The notes: generated by a model not told the origin, from the letters alone. Positions 1-8,704 are shown, numbered from the stretch's first letter. The stretch: DNA of 46,058 bases from Mycobacterium sp. NAZ190054 (GCF_001545925.1 NZ_LMVQ01000013.1:1-46058), one strand, 5' to 3'. Program-made: numbers and translations.

Positions 1-675
1 GCCATCAACACCGTCGCATCCGACCAGCCGCTCTCAGGGGTGTCCGAGGTGCGCATCACGGGCCGCGATGCCGGTCGCGGCGCGGCCGCCGCCGCGTCCC
101 ACGACCGGCTCCGCTTCATCGGCGCCGACATGACCGATCGGGCGTCGGTGGAATCGCTGGTGCAGCGGGCCGGCGAGGTCGATGTGCTCGTCAACAACGC
201 GGCCAGTTTTCCCGGAGCGATGACACTCGATCAGGACGCCGCGTCGTTCGCCCGCACCTTCGACACGAATGTGCGCGGGTCATACTTCCTGACCGCCGGT
301 CTCGTCGCAGGCATGCTCGACCGCAGACGTGGCAGCATCGTCAACGTCACGTCGATGGTGGCGGTCAAGGGGGTGGCCGCCGCATCGGTTTACAGCGCGT
401 CGAAGGCGGCGCTGGAATCGCTGACCCGCACGTGGGCTGTCGAATTCGGCCGTCACGGCGTCCGCGTCAACGCAGTCGCACCGGGCCCGACGAGAACCGA
501 AGGCGTGCAGGCCGAATGGGGCGACATCAACGACGAGTTGGGGCGCGCCCTGCCGCTCGGACGCGTCGCCGAGCCGCAGGAGATCGCACACGCCGTGCTG
601 TTCCTGGCGTCGCCGCGGGCCAGCTTCGTCACGGGGACCACCCTGCATGTCGACGGCGGCGGAGCCGCCATCTGA
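1..675 (+). CDS. SDR-family oxidoreductase, 5' end outside window
   Basis: The visible 224 codons are the C-terminal part of a classical short-chain dehydrogenase/reductase, which would oxidise or reduce an alcohol/ketone with NAD(P). Visible family marks are the NNAA stretch near residue 65, a serine in NVTSM (about 118), the catalytic YSASK (Tyr131, Lys135), and the C-terminal sequence ending in HVDGGG. The reading frame is open to the left edge, so the start and the TGxxxGIG cofactor loop are not in view. The first 13 visible residues do not resemble the usual Rossmann region before VRITGRD (spacing about 4 residues too long), so either the protein is divergent there or the extreme left edge is unreliable. 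The substrate cannot be told. Confidence 0.8.
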   Translation, partial: AINTVASDQPLSGVSEVRITGRDAGRGAAAAASHDRLRFIGADMTDRASVESLVQRAGEVDVLVNNAASFPGAMTLDQDAASFARTFDTNVRGSYFLTAGLVAGMLDRRRGSIVNVTSMVAVKGVAAASVYSASKAALESLTRTWAVEFGRHGVRVNAVAPGPTRTEGVQAEWGDINDELGRALPLGRVAEPQEIAHAVLFLASPRASFVTGTTLHVDGGGAAI

Positions 676-716
676 ACCGGGGCCGGCGGAGCCGCCATCT
701 GAACCGGGCCGGCGGA
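658..716. repeat. Tandem repeat duplicating the SDR stop codon
   Basis: A 27-base unit (658-684) is followed by a 26-base copy (685-710, one G missing in the G-run) and the first six bases of a third copy (711-716). The unit carries the last codons and the TGA stop of the upstream SDR, so the second copy holds a non-functional duplicate of the gene end. Replication slippage is the likely origin. Confidence 0.9.
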
Positions 717-784
717 TGAGTCTCGCCACTACCCGGTGTTCTGGGGGACGTCAGGCAATCCCGTCCGTTGTGAAGGAGAAGAAC

Positions 785-1693
785 ATGAGCGTGGTCGACA
801 CCACCTGGACCGGTAGGTACGGCGAGTTGGTTCCGTCGCGTTATGCGTTGCAGATCGGCGACATCGACGTGATGGTGATCAGTGACGGGGTATTGCCCAT
901 CACCGCCTCGACGTTGGCCACCAACGCCGATTCGGCCGAGCTGGCGGGCTGGCTGGACGGCATGTTCCTGCCTCCCGACGTGGTCAACTGGCCGCTGAAC
1001 GTGGTGGTGGTGCGCAGCGGCGACCGGACGATCCTCGTCGACGCCGGACTCGGGGTGGAGTTTCCCGACTTCCCGAGGGCCGGGCAGACGGCGGCGCGAC
1101 TGGAGGCCGCAGGCGTCGATCTCGCGTCCGTGACCGACGTGGTGCTCACCCATCTGCACATGGACCATGTCGGAGGCTTGCTCACCGACGGGCTCAAGGC
1201 CCGGTTACGTCCGGATCTGCGGGTGCATCTGGCGGCCCGCGAGGCGGAATTCTGGACGTCACCCGATTTCTCCCGAACCTGCATGCCGCAGCCGGTGCCC
1301 GACGTGCTCCGGTCCGTCGCCTCGCGGTTCCTCGACGAGTATCACGGCCGGCTGCAGGCCTTCGAGAGCGAGCACGAGGTGGCGCCCGGCGTGCTGATCA
1401 GCCGCACGGGAGGTCACACTCCCGGGCACAGCATGGTCCGGCTGGCCTCGCGCGGCGAGGGTCTGACCTTCGCGGGCGATGCAGTGTTCGCGCCGGGATT
1501 CGACAACCCGCAGTGGCACAACGGTTTCGATCACGACCCCGGCGAGACCGCCCGCGTCCGGGTCCAGCTGCTGCGGGAACTGGCGGCGACCGGCGAGTCG
1601 CTGGTGGCCACCCACCTGCCGTTCCCGTCTGTCTGCCACGTGGCCACCGCCGGGGATGCGTTCCGTTGCGTGCCAGCCGTCTGGGACTACTGA
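785..1693 (+). CDS. MBL-fold metallo-hydrolase
   Basis: A 302-residue metallo-beta-lactamase-fold hydrolase, likely acting on an ester, lactone or thioester with a dinuclear metal centre. The metal motif HLHMDH lies at residues 123-128, a further metal His is in HTPGHS (about 211-215), and the bridging Asp is in FAGDAVF. No signal peptide is seen, so it is probably cytoplasmic. The ATG at 785 is preferred over in-frame upstream starts because AAGGAG precedes it by a normal distance. The length and layout recall quorum-quenching-lactonase-like MBL proteins, but the substrate is unknown. It follows the SDR by 109 bases, and its 3' end nearly touches the convergent P450. Confidence 0.85.
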   Translation: MSVVDTTWTGRYGELVPSRYALQIGDIDVMVISDGVLPITASTLATNADSAELAGWLDGMFLPPDVVNWPLNVVVVRSGDRTILVDAGLGVEFPDFPRAGQTAARLEAAGVDLASVTDVVLTHLHMDHVGGLLTDGLKARLRPDLRVHLAAREAEFWTSPDFSRTCMPQPVPDVLRSVASRFLDEYHGRLQAFESEHEVAPGVLISRTGGHTPGHSMVRLASRGEGLTFAGDAVFAPGFDNPQWHNGFDHDPGETARVRVQLLRELAATGESLVATHLPFPSVCHVATAGDAFRCVPAVWDY

Positions 1694-1699
1694 CCCGCT

Positions 1700-2881
1700 T
1701 CAGCCGACGAAAGCAGGCATGGAGTCCCAGCCCCGCACGGTCGCCGTCGGGGCTCGGACTGCGTTCTGCTCGTCGATCGTCCAGTCGGGCCAGCGCTTGA
1801 GGATCTCCTCGAGCGCGATCCGGCCCTCGATGCGGGCCAGGGACGTGCCGAGGCAGAAGTGGGCGCCGCGGCCGAAGGTCAGATGGTTGGGGTTGCGGCG
1901 GATGTCGAACACGTCGGGGTCGGCGAACCTGCGCTCATCCCGGTTCGCCGCGCCCGCCATCAGCAGCAGCGCACTGCCGGCCGGCACCGTCTGACCGTGG
2001 TACTCCACATCTTTGGCGACGTACCGGGCGATGTTGTGCACCGGGGGCTCCATACGCAGGATCTCCTCGATCGCCGACGGGATCAACGACGGATCTTCTG
2101 CGAGTTCGTGGCGTGCGTCCGGGTGGTCGGCGAGCATCTTGCCGAGCCAGCCGAACAGCCGGCCCACGGTCTCGGTGCCGGCGTTGGCGATCACGCCGAG
2201 GAACACCAGCAGTTCCTCCTCACGCAGCTTCCGCTTCTCACCGTCGACGTCCTCGAACTCGACGTTGAGCAGTTCGGTGACGAGATCGTCGGCCGGATTG
2301 TCCTTGCGCCATGCGACGTAGTCACGAAACATGTTGCCGTTGAAGTAGTTGTCCTTCTTTACCGGCAGCGGTTCGCCCGGCTTGTTGCGCAACCGCGCGC
2401 CGGCCACCTTGCGGACGCTGCGCTGCAACGCCTCAGGCATTCCGACCAGCATGCCGATCACCCGCATCGGCATCTCCGAACCCAGGTCCAGGGTGAAGTC
2501 GAAGCGATCACCACCCTGCAGCGGGTCCAGGCACGCCGCACAGAACGCTCGAACCTGTTCCTCGATGGCTTTCATCTTGCGCGGGGTGAACGCGCGCGAC
2601 ACCAGCAGTCGGTGCACGGTGTGCACGGGCGGATCCTCGTTGATGAACACCCCGTCCGGCATCGTGGGCTCGGCCTTGACGACCTCGAGGATGTCTCCTT
2701 TGGCGTTGCTGAGATTGTCGACGTCCTTGAGCGCGGAGTCGACGTCTGCGAAGCGGCTCAGCGCCCAGAAGCCGAACTTCTCGTTGTGGTACAGCGGCGC
2801 CTCGTCACGCAGCCGTTTGTACACCGGGTACGGGTCGACATCGATCTCGACGTTGTAGGGGTCGTAGTACAGCTCGCTCAC
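1700..2881 (-). CDS. Cytochrome P450 (393 aa)
   Basis: A soluble bacterial class I P450 monooxygenase, which would hydroxylate a small lipophilic substrate using ferredoxin electrons. The I-helix motif AGTETV, the ExxR in EEILRM and the haem-ligand motif FGRGAHFCLG with Cys343 are all present, and 393 residues is a normal length. The start is GTG at 2881. TACGAT lies exactly 7 bases before this GTG on the same strand, as expected for a leaderless mycobacterial transcript, and the shared 16-bp palindrome covers that hexamer. It is divergent from the LLM gene across 43 bases, so both are probably controlled together. No ferredoxin gene is in the window. Confidence 0.93.
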   Translation of the reverse strand: MSELYYDPYNVEIDVDPYPVYKRLRDEAPLYHNEKFGFWALSRFADVDSALKDVDNLSNAKGDILEVVKAEPTMPDGVFINEDPPVHTVHRLLVSRAFTPRKMKAIEEQVRAFCAACLDPLQGGDRFDFTLDLGSEMPMRVIGMLVGMPEALQRSVRKVAGARLRNKPGEPLPVKKDNYFNGNMFRDYVAWRKDNPADDLVTELLNVEFEDVDGEKRKLREEELLVFLGVIANAGTETVGRLFGWLGKMLADHPDARHELAEDPSLIPSAIEEILRMEPPVHNIARYVAKDVEYHGQTVPAGSALLLMAGAANRDERRFADPDVFDIRRNPNHLTFGRGAHFCLGTSLARIEGRIALEEILKRWPDWTIDEQNAVRAPTATVRGWDSMPAFVG

Positions 2882-2897
2882 CTATACGATCGTACAG
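2882..2897. promoter_or_regulatory. Palindromic operator, site A (CTATACGATCGTACAG)
   Basis: This 16-bp inverted repeat fills most of the P450/LLM divergent intergenic region. It matches the consensus CWRTACGNNYGTAYAG shared with sites at 5003, 8705 and 10396. On each strand it contains TACGAT, a plausible -10, so a protein bound here would cover both promoters. The adjacent FadR-type GntR regulator (10441-11241) is the natural candidate, by inference only. Confidence 0.75.
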
Positions 2898-2924
2898 CAG
2901 TCGCGCCGCTTCGAGGGAGAGTCG

Positions 2925-3776
2925 ATGGACATCGGATTCGTCAGCATGAACACCCCGGCAGATCTCCGTCCGGATGTGCTGGCAGCAGAGCTGGAGCAAC
3001 GGGGGTTCGAATCACTGCGGGTCGGTGAGCACCCGCAGATCCCGGTGTCGGCCGCAGGTTCGATGCCGCCGGCGCTACTGCATGCACAGCAGCGGATCTG
3101 GGATCCGCTGCTGTCCCTGCTCGCCGCGGCGCAGAGCACCTCCACGCTGCGGTTGGGCACCGCGGTCGCGTTGCCTTTGGAGCACGAATTGTTCACGTTC
3201 GCAAAGCAGGTCGCGACGCTCGACCAGTTCGGTGACGGCCGGGTGCTGCTGGGCGTCGGCGTCGGGGTGCGTGCCGAGCTCGCGGTGTCGAGCTCGATCG
3301 CCTGGGCCGACCGCTACCGCGCGCTGGCCGACATGGTCACAGCGCTGCGGGCGCTGTGGACCCAGGACGAGGCGTCGCACCACGGTGAGTTCTACGCGTT
3401 CGAGCCGGTGTGGAGCCATCCCAAACCACAGCAGCAGCCCGGCCCACCGCTCCTCGCCGCCGCCACCGGCCCGAAGGCGATCGGCGACTGCCTTCCATGG
3501 GCCGATGGGTGGCTGCCCGGCGACGCCGCGTACCGGGATCTGCCCGCGGCGGTGCAGGATTTCAGAAGGCGGGCCGAGGACGCCGGACGTGACCCGGCGA
3601 AGCTGGACCTGACGGTGATGGCATGGGGAGACCCGTCGCAGAACCGCCTCAGCCGCTACCGCGACCTCGGAGTCAACCGGGTGGTGATCGGCGGCGGCCG
3701 GCGTGACGGCGATGACCCCTCGACCACATTGCCGTTCCTGGACCGGTATGCGGCGATGGTCACCGAGCTTCGTTGA
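2925..3776 (+). CDS. LLM-class (F420/FMN-type) oxidoreductase
   Basis: A 283-residue luciferase-like monooxygenase-family TIM-barrel protein. In mycobacteria most such proteins use coenzyme F420 or FMN. The N-terminus MDIGFVSMNTP forms the first strand, and the stretch around LRLGTAVALP and DGRVLLGVGVG is typical of the family. The ATG at 2925 follows GAGGGAGA at a good distance. The gene is divergent from a P450 and shares its palindromic operator, which suggests a role in the same oxidation pathway. Its 3' end overlaps the convergent VOC gene by 17 bases. Whether it uses F420 or FMN cannot be decided here. Confidence 0.88.
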   Translation: MDIGFVSMNTPADLRPDVLAAELEQRGFESLRVGEHPQIPVSAAGSMPPALLHAQQRIWDPLLSLLAAAQSTSTLRLGTAVALPLEHELFTFAKQVATLDQFGDGRVLLGVGVGVRAELAVSSSIAWADRYRALADMVTALRALWTQDEASHHGEFYAFEPVWSHPKPQQQPGPPLLAAATGPKAIGDCLPWADGWLPGDAAYRDLPAAVQDFRRRAEDAGRDPAKLDLTVMAWGDPSQNRLSRYRDLGVNRVVIGGGRRDGDDPSTTLPFLDRYAAMVTELR

Positions 3777-4200
3777 CCGGGGGGACCGGCCGTACCCGCT
3801 CGTTGACCAACTCGATCAACTGACCGTCGGGATCGCGCACCATACAGGCGAATCCGCCGCCGGGGTCGGCGACGACCGCTCCCCCGGCGGCCGTCACCGC
3901 ATCCTGCGCCGCGGCGAGATCGGCCACGGCGACGGACAGATGCGTCAACCCGGCCCCGACCATCCCGCGCTCCGGTTCGTCGGGTGCCGGATAGCCGGAG
4001 AACGTCAGCAGCTGCAACACGACGCCGCCGTTGCGCAGATACACGGCCTCGAATCCGATGGGTGGCGACAAGCCCAGCAGGCCCTCGGCCATCTGGTCGG
4101 GCACGGTCAGGCGCTTCGCCTCGGTGAATCCGAGCGCGGTGTAGAACTTCACGGACGCGTCCAGATCACGCACCCGGACACCGATGTGGCTGACGTCCAT
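3760..4200 (-). CDS. VOC / glyoxalase-family protein
   Basis: A 146-residue protein with two beta-alpha-beta-beta-beta modules of the vicinal oxygen chelate superfamily. The first module begins SHIGVRVRDLDASVKFY and the second THLSVAVADL, and it closes with RDPDGQLIELV. The positions of His5 and of the Glu in IELV fit metal ligands. Family members include glyoxalase I, ring-cleavage dioxygenases and epimerases; the reaction here is unknown. The ATG at 4200 lies 2 bases after the stop of the SDR transcribed before it, so the two form an operon controlled from site B. Confidence 0.85.
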   Translation of the reverse strand: MDVSHIGVRVRDLDASVKFYTALGFTEAKRLTVPDQMAEGLLGLSPPIGFEAVYLRNGGVVLQLLTFSGYPAPDEPERGMVGAGLTHLSVAVADLAAAQDAVTAAGGAVVADPGGGFACMVRDPDGQLIELVNERVRPVPPVNEAR

Positions 4201-4202
4201 GC

Positions 4203-4973
4203 TCACACCCCCGCCGGGCCGGGGCCGCCGTGCATGTAGAGCGTCTGCCCGGAGCAGTAGCTCGATGCGTCGGAGGCGAAGAACAGCACGCCGTAGCCGA
4301 TCTCGTCGGGTTCGGCGATGCGGCCCGACCCGTTGGTCTGGCCGATCATGTCGATGTCGAAACCCTGCCGTTGCGCGTCGGCCTCCAATCCGGGGGTGCG
4401 GATGGCGCCGCAGGCGATGCAGTTGACCCGCACGCCTTTTCGCGTCCAGGCCGCGGCCATCGACCCGGTCAGATTGTTCAGGCCTGCCTTGGCGGCGCCG
4501 TAGGCCGCCGCCTGCGGCATGGCCAGCAGGCTGGCGCCGGACGAGATGTTCACGATCGCGCCCTTGCCTTGGGCGATCATCGGTTTGGCGGCGGCCCGCG
4601 ACAGGTACCAGGCGCTGGACAGGTTCAGATCCAACACGTGGTGCCACTCGTCGTCGGTCCACTTCATCAGCGACTTCGTCTCGCCGCCGCCCGCGTTGTT
4701 CAGCAGCACGTCGAGCCGGCCGAACTCGGCGAGCGCCGCATCGACCAACGCCTGACATTCGTCGGAGCCGGTCACGTCGGTCGAGACCGCGATGGCGCGC
4801 CGTCCCAGCGCCTCCACCTCGGCGGCCGTCGCCTTCAGCGGTTCCTCACGTCGTCCGGCCAGCACCACGTCGGCGCCGTGCTCGGCCAGCACCAACGCCG
4901 AGGCCCGCCCGATACCGGTGCCGCCGCCGGTGATGACCGCGACCTTGCCCTCCATCGAAAACCTGTCGCTCAC
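4203..4973 (-). CDS. SDR-family oxidoreductase (256 aa)
   Basis: A classical short-chain dehydrogenase. The N-terminus carries TGGGTGIG for NAD(P) binding, followed by NNAG and the catalytic Ser in NISSG with YGAAK, and it ends with the usual GxxGxxG-like tail. GTG at 4973 is chosen because GGGAG precedes it and the sequence from there (VSDRFSMEGKVAVITGGG) matches normal SDR starts; upstream in-frame codons look non-coding. First gene of a two-gene operon with the VOC protein, 30 bases from palindrome B and divergent from the nitroreductase. It probably oxidises an alcohol produced by one of the neighbouring P450s; the substrate is unknown. Confidence 0.92.
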   Translation of the reverse strand: MSDRFSMEGKVAVITGGGTGIGRASALVLAEHGADVVLAGRREEPLKATAAEVEALGRRAIAVSTDVTGSDECQALVDAALAEFGRLDVLLNNAGGGETKSLMKWTDDEWHHVLDLNLSSAWYLSRAAAKPMIAQGKGAIVNISSGASLLAMPQAAAYGAAKAGLNNLTGSMAAAWTRKGVRVNCIACGAIRTPGLEADAQRQGFDIDMIGQTNGSGRIAEPDEIGYGVLFFASDASSYCSGQTLYMHGGPGPAGV

Positions 4974-5002
4974 AGCATCACTCCCATCAGTCGGGCGTCG
5001 TG

Positions 5003-5018
5003 CAGTACGGCTGTACAG
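5003..5018. promoter_or_regulatory. Palindromic operator, site B (CAGTACGGCTGTACAG)
   Basis: Second copy of the 16-bp palindrome, placed between the divergent SDR-VOC operon and the nitroreductase gene. It keeps the invariant TACG and GTA half-site cores with the same spacing as sites A, C and D. The first half-site is the most divergent of the four (CAGTACG). Confidence 0.7.
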
Positions 5019-5060
5019 CATCCGTGGTGCTGGACACCCCGGCGTCGGTCGAGTACACCA

Positions 5061-5738
5061 ATGGACATGCCGCATCCGACCGACGATGTCTGGGAAGTGC
5101 TGTCCACCGCCCGTTCGATCCGGCGGTTCACCGACGACCCGGTCGACGACGCGACGCTGGACCGCTGCCTGCAGGCGGCCACCTGGGCGCCGAACGGCGC
5201 CAACGCGCAGTTGTGGCGGTTCATCGTGCTCGACGGCCCCGAACAGCGGGCGGCGGTTGCGCAGGCGGCCAGGATCGCGCTGGAGTCAATCGAATCCATC
5301 TACGGCATGACCCGGCCCGCGCCCGACGACGACAGCCGCGCCGCCCGCAACAACCGTGCCACCTACGAGTTGCACGACCGCGCCGGTGAGTTCACCTCGG
5401 TGCTGTTCGCCGCGTACAAGAACGAGTTCTCCTCGGAGTTCCTGCAGGGCGGCTCCATCTATCCGGCACTGCAGAACTTCTACCTGGCGGCGCGCGCGCA
5501 GGGGCTCGGCGCGTGCATCACCAGCTGGGCCTCCTACGGCGGGGAGAAGGCCCTGCGCGATGCTGTCGGGATCCCCGACGAGTGGTTCCTGGCCGGGCAT
5601 GTGGTGGTGGGCTGGCCACGTGGACGCCACGGTCCGGTGCGGCGCCGTCCGCTGCCGGACGTGGTGTTCCGCAACCGCTGGGACCCCGCTCGCGCCGACA
5701 TCACCTACGGCCGCGGCGCCCGCCCCCGGGGCAAGTGA
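5061..5738 (+). CDS. Nitroreductase-family flavoprotein
   Basis: A 225-residue FMN-dependent nitroreductase-fold protein. The N-terminal FMN phosphate-binding stretch RSIRRF (residues 14-19) and the later PALQNFYLAARAQGLG segment are characteristic. Family members reduce nitro groups, quinones or enones with NAD(P)H. The start ATG at 5061 has an alternative at 5067, and neither has a strong ribosome-binding site. Its promoter carries palindrome B, tying it to the P450/SDR regulon; reduction of a conjugated ketone or quinone intermediate is one possibility, by inference. It ends 2 bases from the convergent SDR. Confidence 0.88.
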   Translation: MDMPHPTDDVWEVLSTARSIRRFTDDPVDDATLDRCLQAATWAPNGANAQLWRFIVLDGPEQRAAVAQAARIALESIESIYGMTRPAPDDDSRAARNNRATYELHDRAGEFTSVLFAAYKNEFSSEFLQGGSIYPALQNFYLAARAQGLGACITSWASYGGEKALRDAVGIPDEWFLAGHVVVGWPRGRHGPVRRRPLPDVVFRNRWDPARADITYGRGARPRGK

Positions 5739-5740
5739 CC

Positions 5741-6601
5741 TCAGCGCATCACATGGGCCTGTTGCTGATTCGGGCGCACCCCGAAAAGATCACGGTAGGA
5801 GGGCGGTTGACGGTTGCCTTCGTCCTTGATGCCGTACTGGAAGGCCAGTTCCGCACCGATCAGGGTCTGCCCGCTGACCGCCATGACGTCCGGATCGCGA
5901 TACAGCGCCCAGATGACATGGCCGGTCAGCTCGGGCGTCTCGGCGGTGTCGAGGATGTGGCCGAATTTCACCGGGTTGCTCGCGATGATCGCGCGGACCC
6001 GGTCGGTGAGCAGCGATCCCATCCAGATCGACACCGCGGCGATGCCGACGTCGCGGAAGTCGTAGGCCATGTCCGCCGCCATCTTGTCGACTGCGGCTTT
6101 CGGGACGCCGTAGGCGGGACCGAAGGCGTAGTGCACCGCGCCGGAGGACGACGTGAAGACCACCAGTCCTTTGCGGTTCGGCACCATCAGCGGCGCGGCG
6201 TACACCGTGGCGACATAGCTGCTGCGCAACCCGACGTCGAGGGTGTCGATGACGTTGAGTGGCTCTTCCCAGAACTTGGTGCGCCCCATCATCTCGTCGC
6301 GGATGATCGCGGCGTTGTTCACCAGGATGTCGATGCGGCCGTGGTCGCGGGCGACCTGATCGACGAACGCCGCGACCTGTTGGTCGTCGTGGTGGTCGAC
6401 CTGCACCGCGATGCCTTCACCGCCGGCGGCGGTGACCTTCTCGGCCGTCTCGCCGATGGTGCCGGCCCGCGTTCCGCCGCCGTCGACGGTGCGTCCCGTC
6501 ACGTAGACGGTGCAACCGTGCATCCCGAGCGCATGCGCGATCCCCGCACCCGCCCCACGGCTTGCTCCGGTCACCACGGCGACCGGGCGATCGCCCGTCA
6601 C
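5741..6601 (-). CDS. SDR-family oxidoreductase (286 aa)
   Basis: A short-chain dehydrogenase with the cofactor loop TGASRGAGAGIA, NNAA, the Ser in TSSSGA and the catalytic YGVPK. The extended C-terminus (about 30 residues longer than the neighbours) resembles the DHRS1-like SDR subgroup. The GTG start at 6601 overlaps the stop of the upstream P450 (GTGA), showing translational coupling. It is the last gene of the SDR-P450-SDR operon read from palindrome C. Role by inference: a second dehydrogenase step after P450 hydroxylation. Confidence 0.9.
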   Translation of the reverse strand: MTGDRPVAVVTGASRGAGAGIAHALGMHGCTVYVTGRTVDGGGTRAGTIGETAEKVTAAGGEGIAVQVDHHDDQQVAAFVDQVARDHGRIDILVNNAAIIRDEMMGRTKFWEEPLNVIDTLDVGLRSSYVATVYAAPLMVPNRKGLVVFTSSSGAVHYAFGPAYGVPKAAVDKMAADMAYDFRDVGIAAVSIWMGSLLTDRVRAIIASNPVKFGHILDTAETPELTGHVIWALYRDPDVMAVSGQTLIGAELAFQYGIKDEGNRQPPSYRDLFGVRPNQQQAHVMR

Positions 6602-7947
6602 ACCGTCCCCTCGATGCGTGCGGCGTCCTTGAGTTCGGTGATCGGACGCGCCAATCCCTGGTCGTCGCAGATCTTCTGGAGCTTGGTGATGGTTTCGGCC
6701 ACGCCGGGGCCCAGGCGCGTTCCCGGGGTGAACTCGGCCGGCAGGTGCCGCATGCCCTGGATGACGCCGATGCTGTCGTAGTGCACGGTCCCTTCCGGCA
6801 GGCAGTGGTAGTCCGGCATGCGGTCGAGCACCGCGGTCAGCATGGATTTGAACACGGTACGCGCCACGTTCGATCCGATGCAGCGGTGGATGCCGAGACC
6901 GAAGCTGAAGTGTCGGTTGCCCTTCCGATCCAGCACGATCTGATCCGGGTCGCTGAAGACGGCCGGGTCCCGATTGGCCATCGCCCAGGACAGCCACAGT
7001 CGCTGCCCTTCGCGCAGTTCGACACCGTCGAGTTTGATGTCCTCGGCGATGGTGCGGGCGTCGCCGGGGGCAGGGGTGAAGTACCGGAGGAACTCCTCGG
7101 TCGCCGGGTTCAGCAGCGTGTCGCGTCCGGCGCTGAGCCGTGCCCGCTCGTCGGGATGCTCGGACAGCCATTCCAGCGCGTGCGCCGTCAACGCGGTGGT
7201 GGTGTCGAACCCGCCTCCGATCAACAGGTTCAGCATGCCGACGAGCTCGATGTCGGGCGGGGCCTCACCGTCGATCCGCAGCTTCGCCAGCGCGTCGATG
7301 ATGCCCGGGCGCGGGTGTTCCCTGATCTCGATCAGGGAGGTGAACAGGTCGACACCCATCGCCAGGTACAGTTCCCGCACCCGCTCGGCGTCCGGTGAGT
7401 CCGGCGGCGTATAGACCGATGCGTGCGCGGGCTCGTTGTACATCTCCCACTTCGCCAGCGGCACCCCGAGCATCGCCAGCGTCAGCACGGCGGGAACCAC
7501 GTTGGCAAGGTCGTCGACGAAATCGATTTGCCCCGTGTCGATGTGGTCGTCCAAGCAGGCACGCACGATCTCGTCGACGAACGGTTCCCAGCGCTTCACC
7601 GCCGCCGGCGACAGGTACGGGTTGAGCGTGGTGCGGTAGTACCGGTGCTCCGGGTCGTCCATCTCGAGCATGCCGCCGCGGAAGCCTTCGGCCTCCACCA
7701 TCCGCGGGATCGAGATGCCCTTGTAGCCGCGGCGTTCGTTGTTGACATCGTGGTCGTTGGACACGTGCGGACAGCGCGCCAGCTCGAACACCGCGTCGCC
7801 GCCCGCGGCCACCCAGTGCCCGTCGTAGGTGTCGGTCCACGCCAGTGGGCACCTCTGGTGCATCTCATGGGTGATGTCGAGGAACTTGTTCCGGTAGTCG
7901 CGGCTGTGCCGGTCGAAGTGGTAGCGGGTCTCGGGCTCGTCGCTCAT
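6598..7947 (-). CDS. Cytochrome P450 (449 aa)
   Basis: A P450 monooxygenase with a longer N-terminus and C-terminal extension than the other two here. The I-helix reads GGGFDTT, the ExxR is in EEFLRY, and the haem ligand motif FSFGLGIHRCIG carries Cys356. About 90 residues follow the cysteine, some 40 more than in the 393-residue P450 nearby. The ATG at 7947 overlaps the stop of the preceding SDR (ATGA), and the stop overlaps the start of the next SDR, so the three genes form a tightly coupled operon under palindrome C. Electron-transfer partners are not encoded nearby. Confidence 0.93.
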   Translation of the reverse strand: MSDEPETRYHFDRHSRDYRNKFLDITHEMHQRCPLAWTDTYDGHWVAAGGDAVFELARCPHVSNDHDVNNERRGYKGISIPRMVEAEGFRGGMLEMDDPEHRYYRTTLNPYLSPAAVKRWEPFVDEIVRACLDDHIDTGQIDFVDDLANVVPAVLTLAMLGVPLAKWEMYNEPAHASVYTPPDSPDAERVRELYLAMGVDLFTSLIEIREHPRPGIIDALAKLRIDGEAPPDIELVGMLNLLIGGGFDTTTALTAHALEWLSEHPDERARLSAGRDTLLNPATEEFLRYFTPAPGDARTIAEDIKLDGVELREGQRLWLSWAMANRDPAVFSDPDQIVLDRKGNRHFSFGLGIHRCIGSNVARTVFKSMLTAVLDRMPDYHCLPEGTVHYDSIGVIQGMRHLPAEFTPGTRLGPGVAETITKLQKICDDQGLARPITELKDAARIEGTV

Positions 7948-8687
7948 ACGACCGCACCGCCGTTCACACCGATGACCTGGCCCGTCACGTACCCGGCGGC
8001 ATCCGAGCACAGGAAGGAACACACGGCGGCCACATCCCCTGGCCCGCCGACCCGTCCGACCGGGATGGCCTGGGTCAGATACTCGTCCGGCGGCAGCTTG
8101 CCTTCGGCCTGCTGCTGACGAAGCATCGGCGTCTCGATCGCGAACGGCGGCACCGAGTTCGCGGTGATCCCGTGCCGGGCGTAGTCGCGCGCCACGGTCT
8201 TGGTCAACGCGATCACGCCGCCCTTGGTGGCCGAGTAGTGGGCCTGCCGGGGCGCGCCCTGCTGTCCTGCGGCCGACGAGATCGTCACCACGCGGCCCCA
8301 CCCCGCAGCGACCATGTCGGACTGTGCGGCGCGGATGGTCAAGAACGTGCCGGTGAGATTGACCGCGAGGTATCGGTTCCATTCGTCGAGGGTGATCTTG
8401 TCCAGGCGGGTGAAGCCCCCGATCGCGGCGCTGGTCACCAGAATTTCCGTGGGGCCGAATTCGGTTCGCACTGTGGCGAATGCGCGCTCGACCCCGGCCT
8501 CGTCGGCCACATCGACCGCGACGGCGACGGCCTGCGCTCCGCGGCCACGAAGTTCGGCCGCGACCTCCTCGGCCGCGTCGGCGTCGAGATCCAGCACGGC
8601 CACCCTGTGGCCATCGGCGACCAGGCCGGCACAGATCGCCTCGCCCAGCCCGGAAGCGCCACCGGTCACCACCGCCACTCGACTCAC
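7944..8687 (-). CDS. SDR-family oxidoreductase (FabG-like, 247 aa)
   Basis: A classical SDR with TGGASGLG near the N-terminus, the Ser pair in TISSA, the catalytic YSATK, and a C-terminal tail VIGVNGG. GTG at 8687 is favoured because GAGGAG stands about 5 bases before it; a TTG three bases upstream is also possible. It is the first gene of the SDR-P450-SDR operon, with palindrome C 18-33 bases upstream of the start. FabG-like sequence does not mean fatty-acid synthesis here; the context favours oxidation of a hydroxylated substrate. Confidence 0.92.
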   Translation of the reverse strand: MSRVAVVTGGASGLGEAICAGLVADGHRVAVLDLDADAAEEVAAELRGRGAQAVAVAVDVADEAGVERAFATVRTEFGPTEILVTSAAIGGFTRLDKITLDEWNRYLAVNLTGTFLTIRAAQSDMVAAGWGRVVTISSAAGQQGAPRQAHYSATKGGVIALTKTVARDYARHGITANSVPPFAIETPMLRQQQAEGKLPPDEYLTQAIPVGRVGGPGDVAAVCSFLCSDAAGYVTGQVIGVNGGAVV

Positions 8688-8704
8688 CAAGGCTCCTCAC
8701 GTCG

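Noticed and set aside
3760..4758. A 332-codon reading for the VOC protein
   Set aside because: Only the last 146 codons match the VOC family; the rest is a frame shadow of the SDR gene.
7948..8700. An in-frame extension joining the 449-residue P450 to upstream sequence
   Set aside because: The extra part is the SDR gene read in the wrong frame; the P450 start at 7947 overlaps the SDR stop as ATGA.
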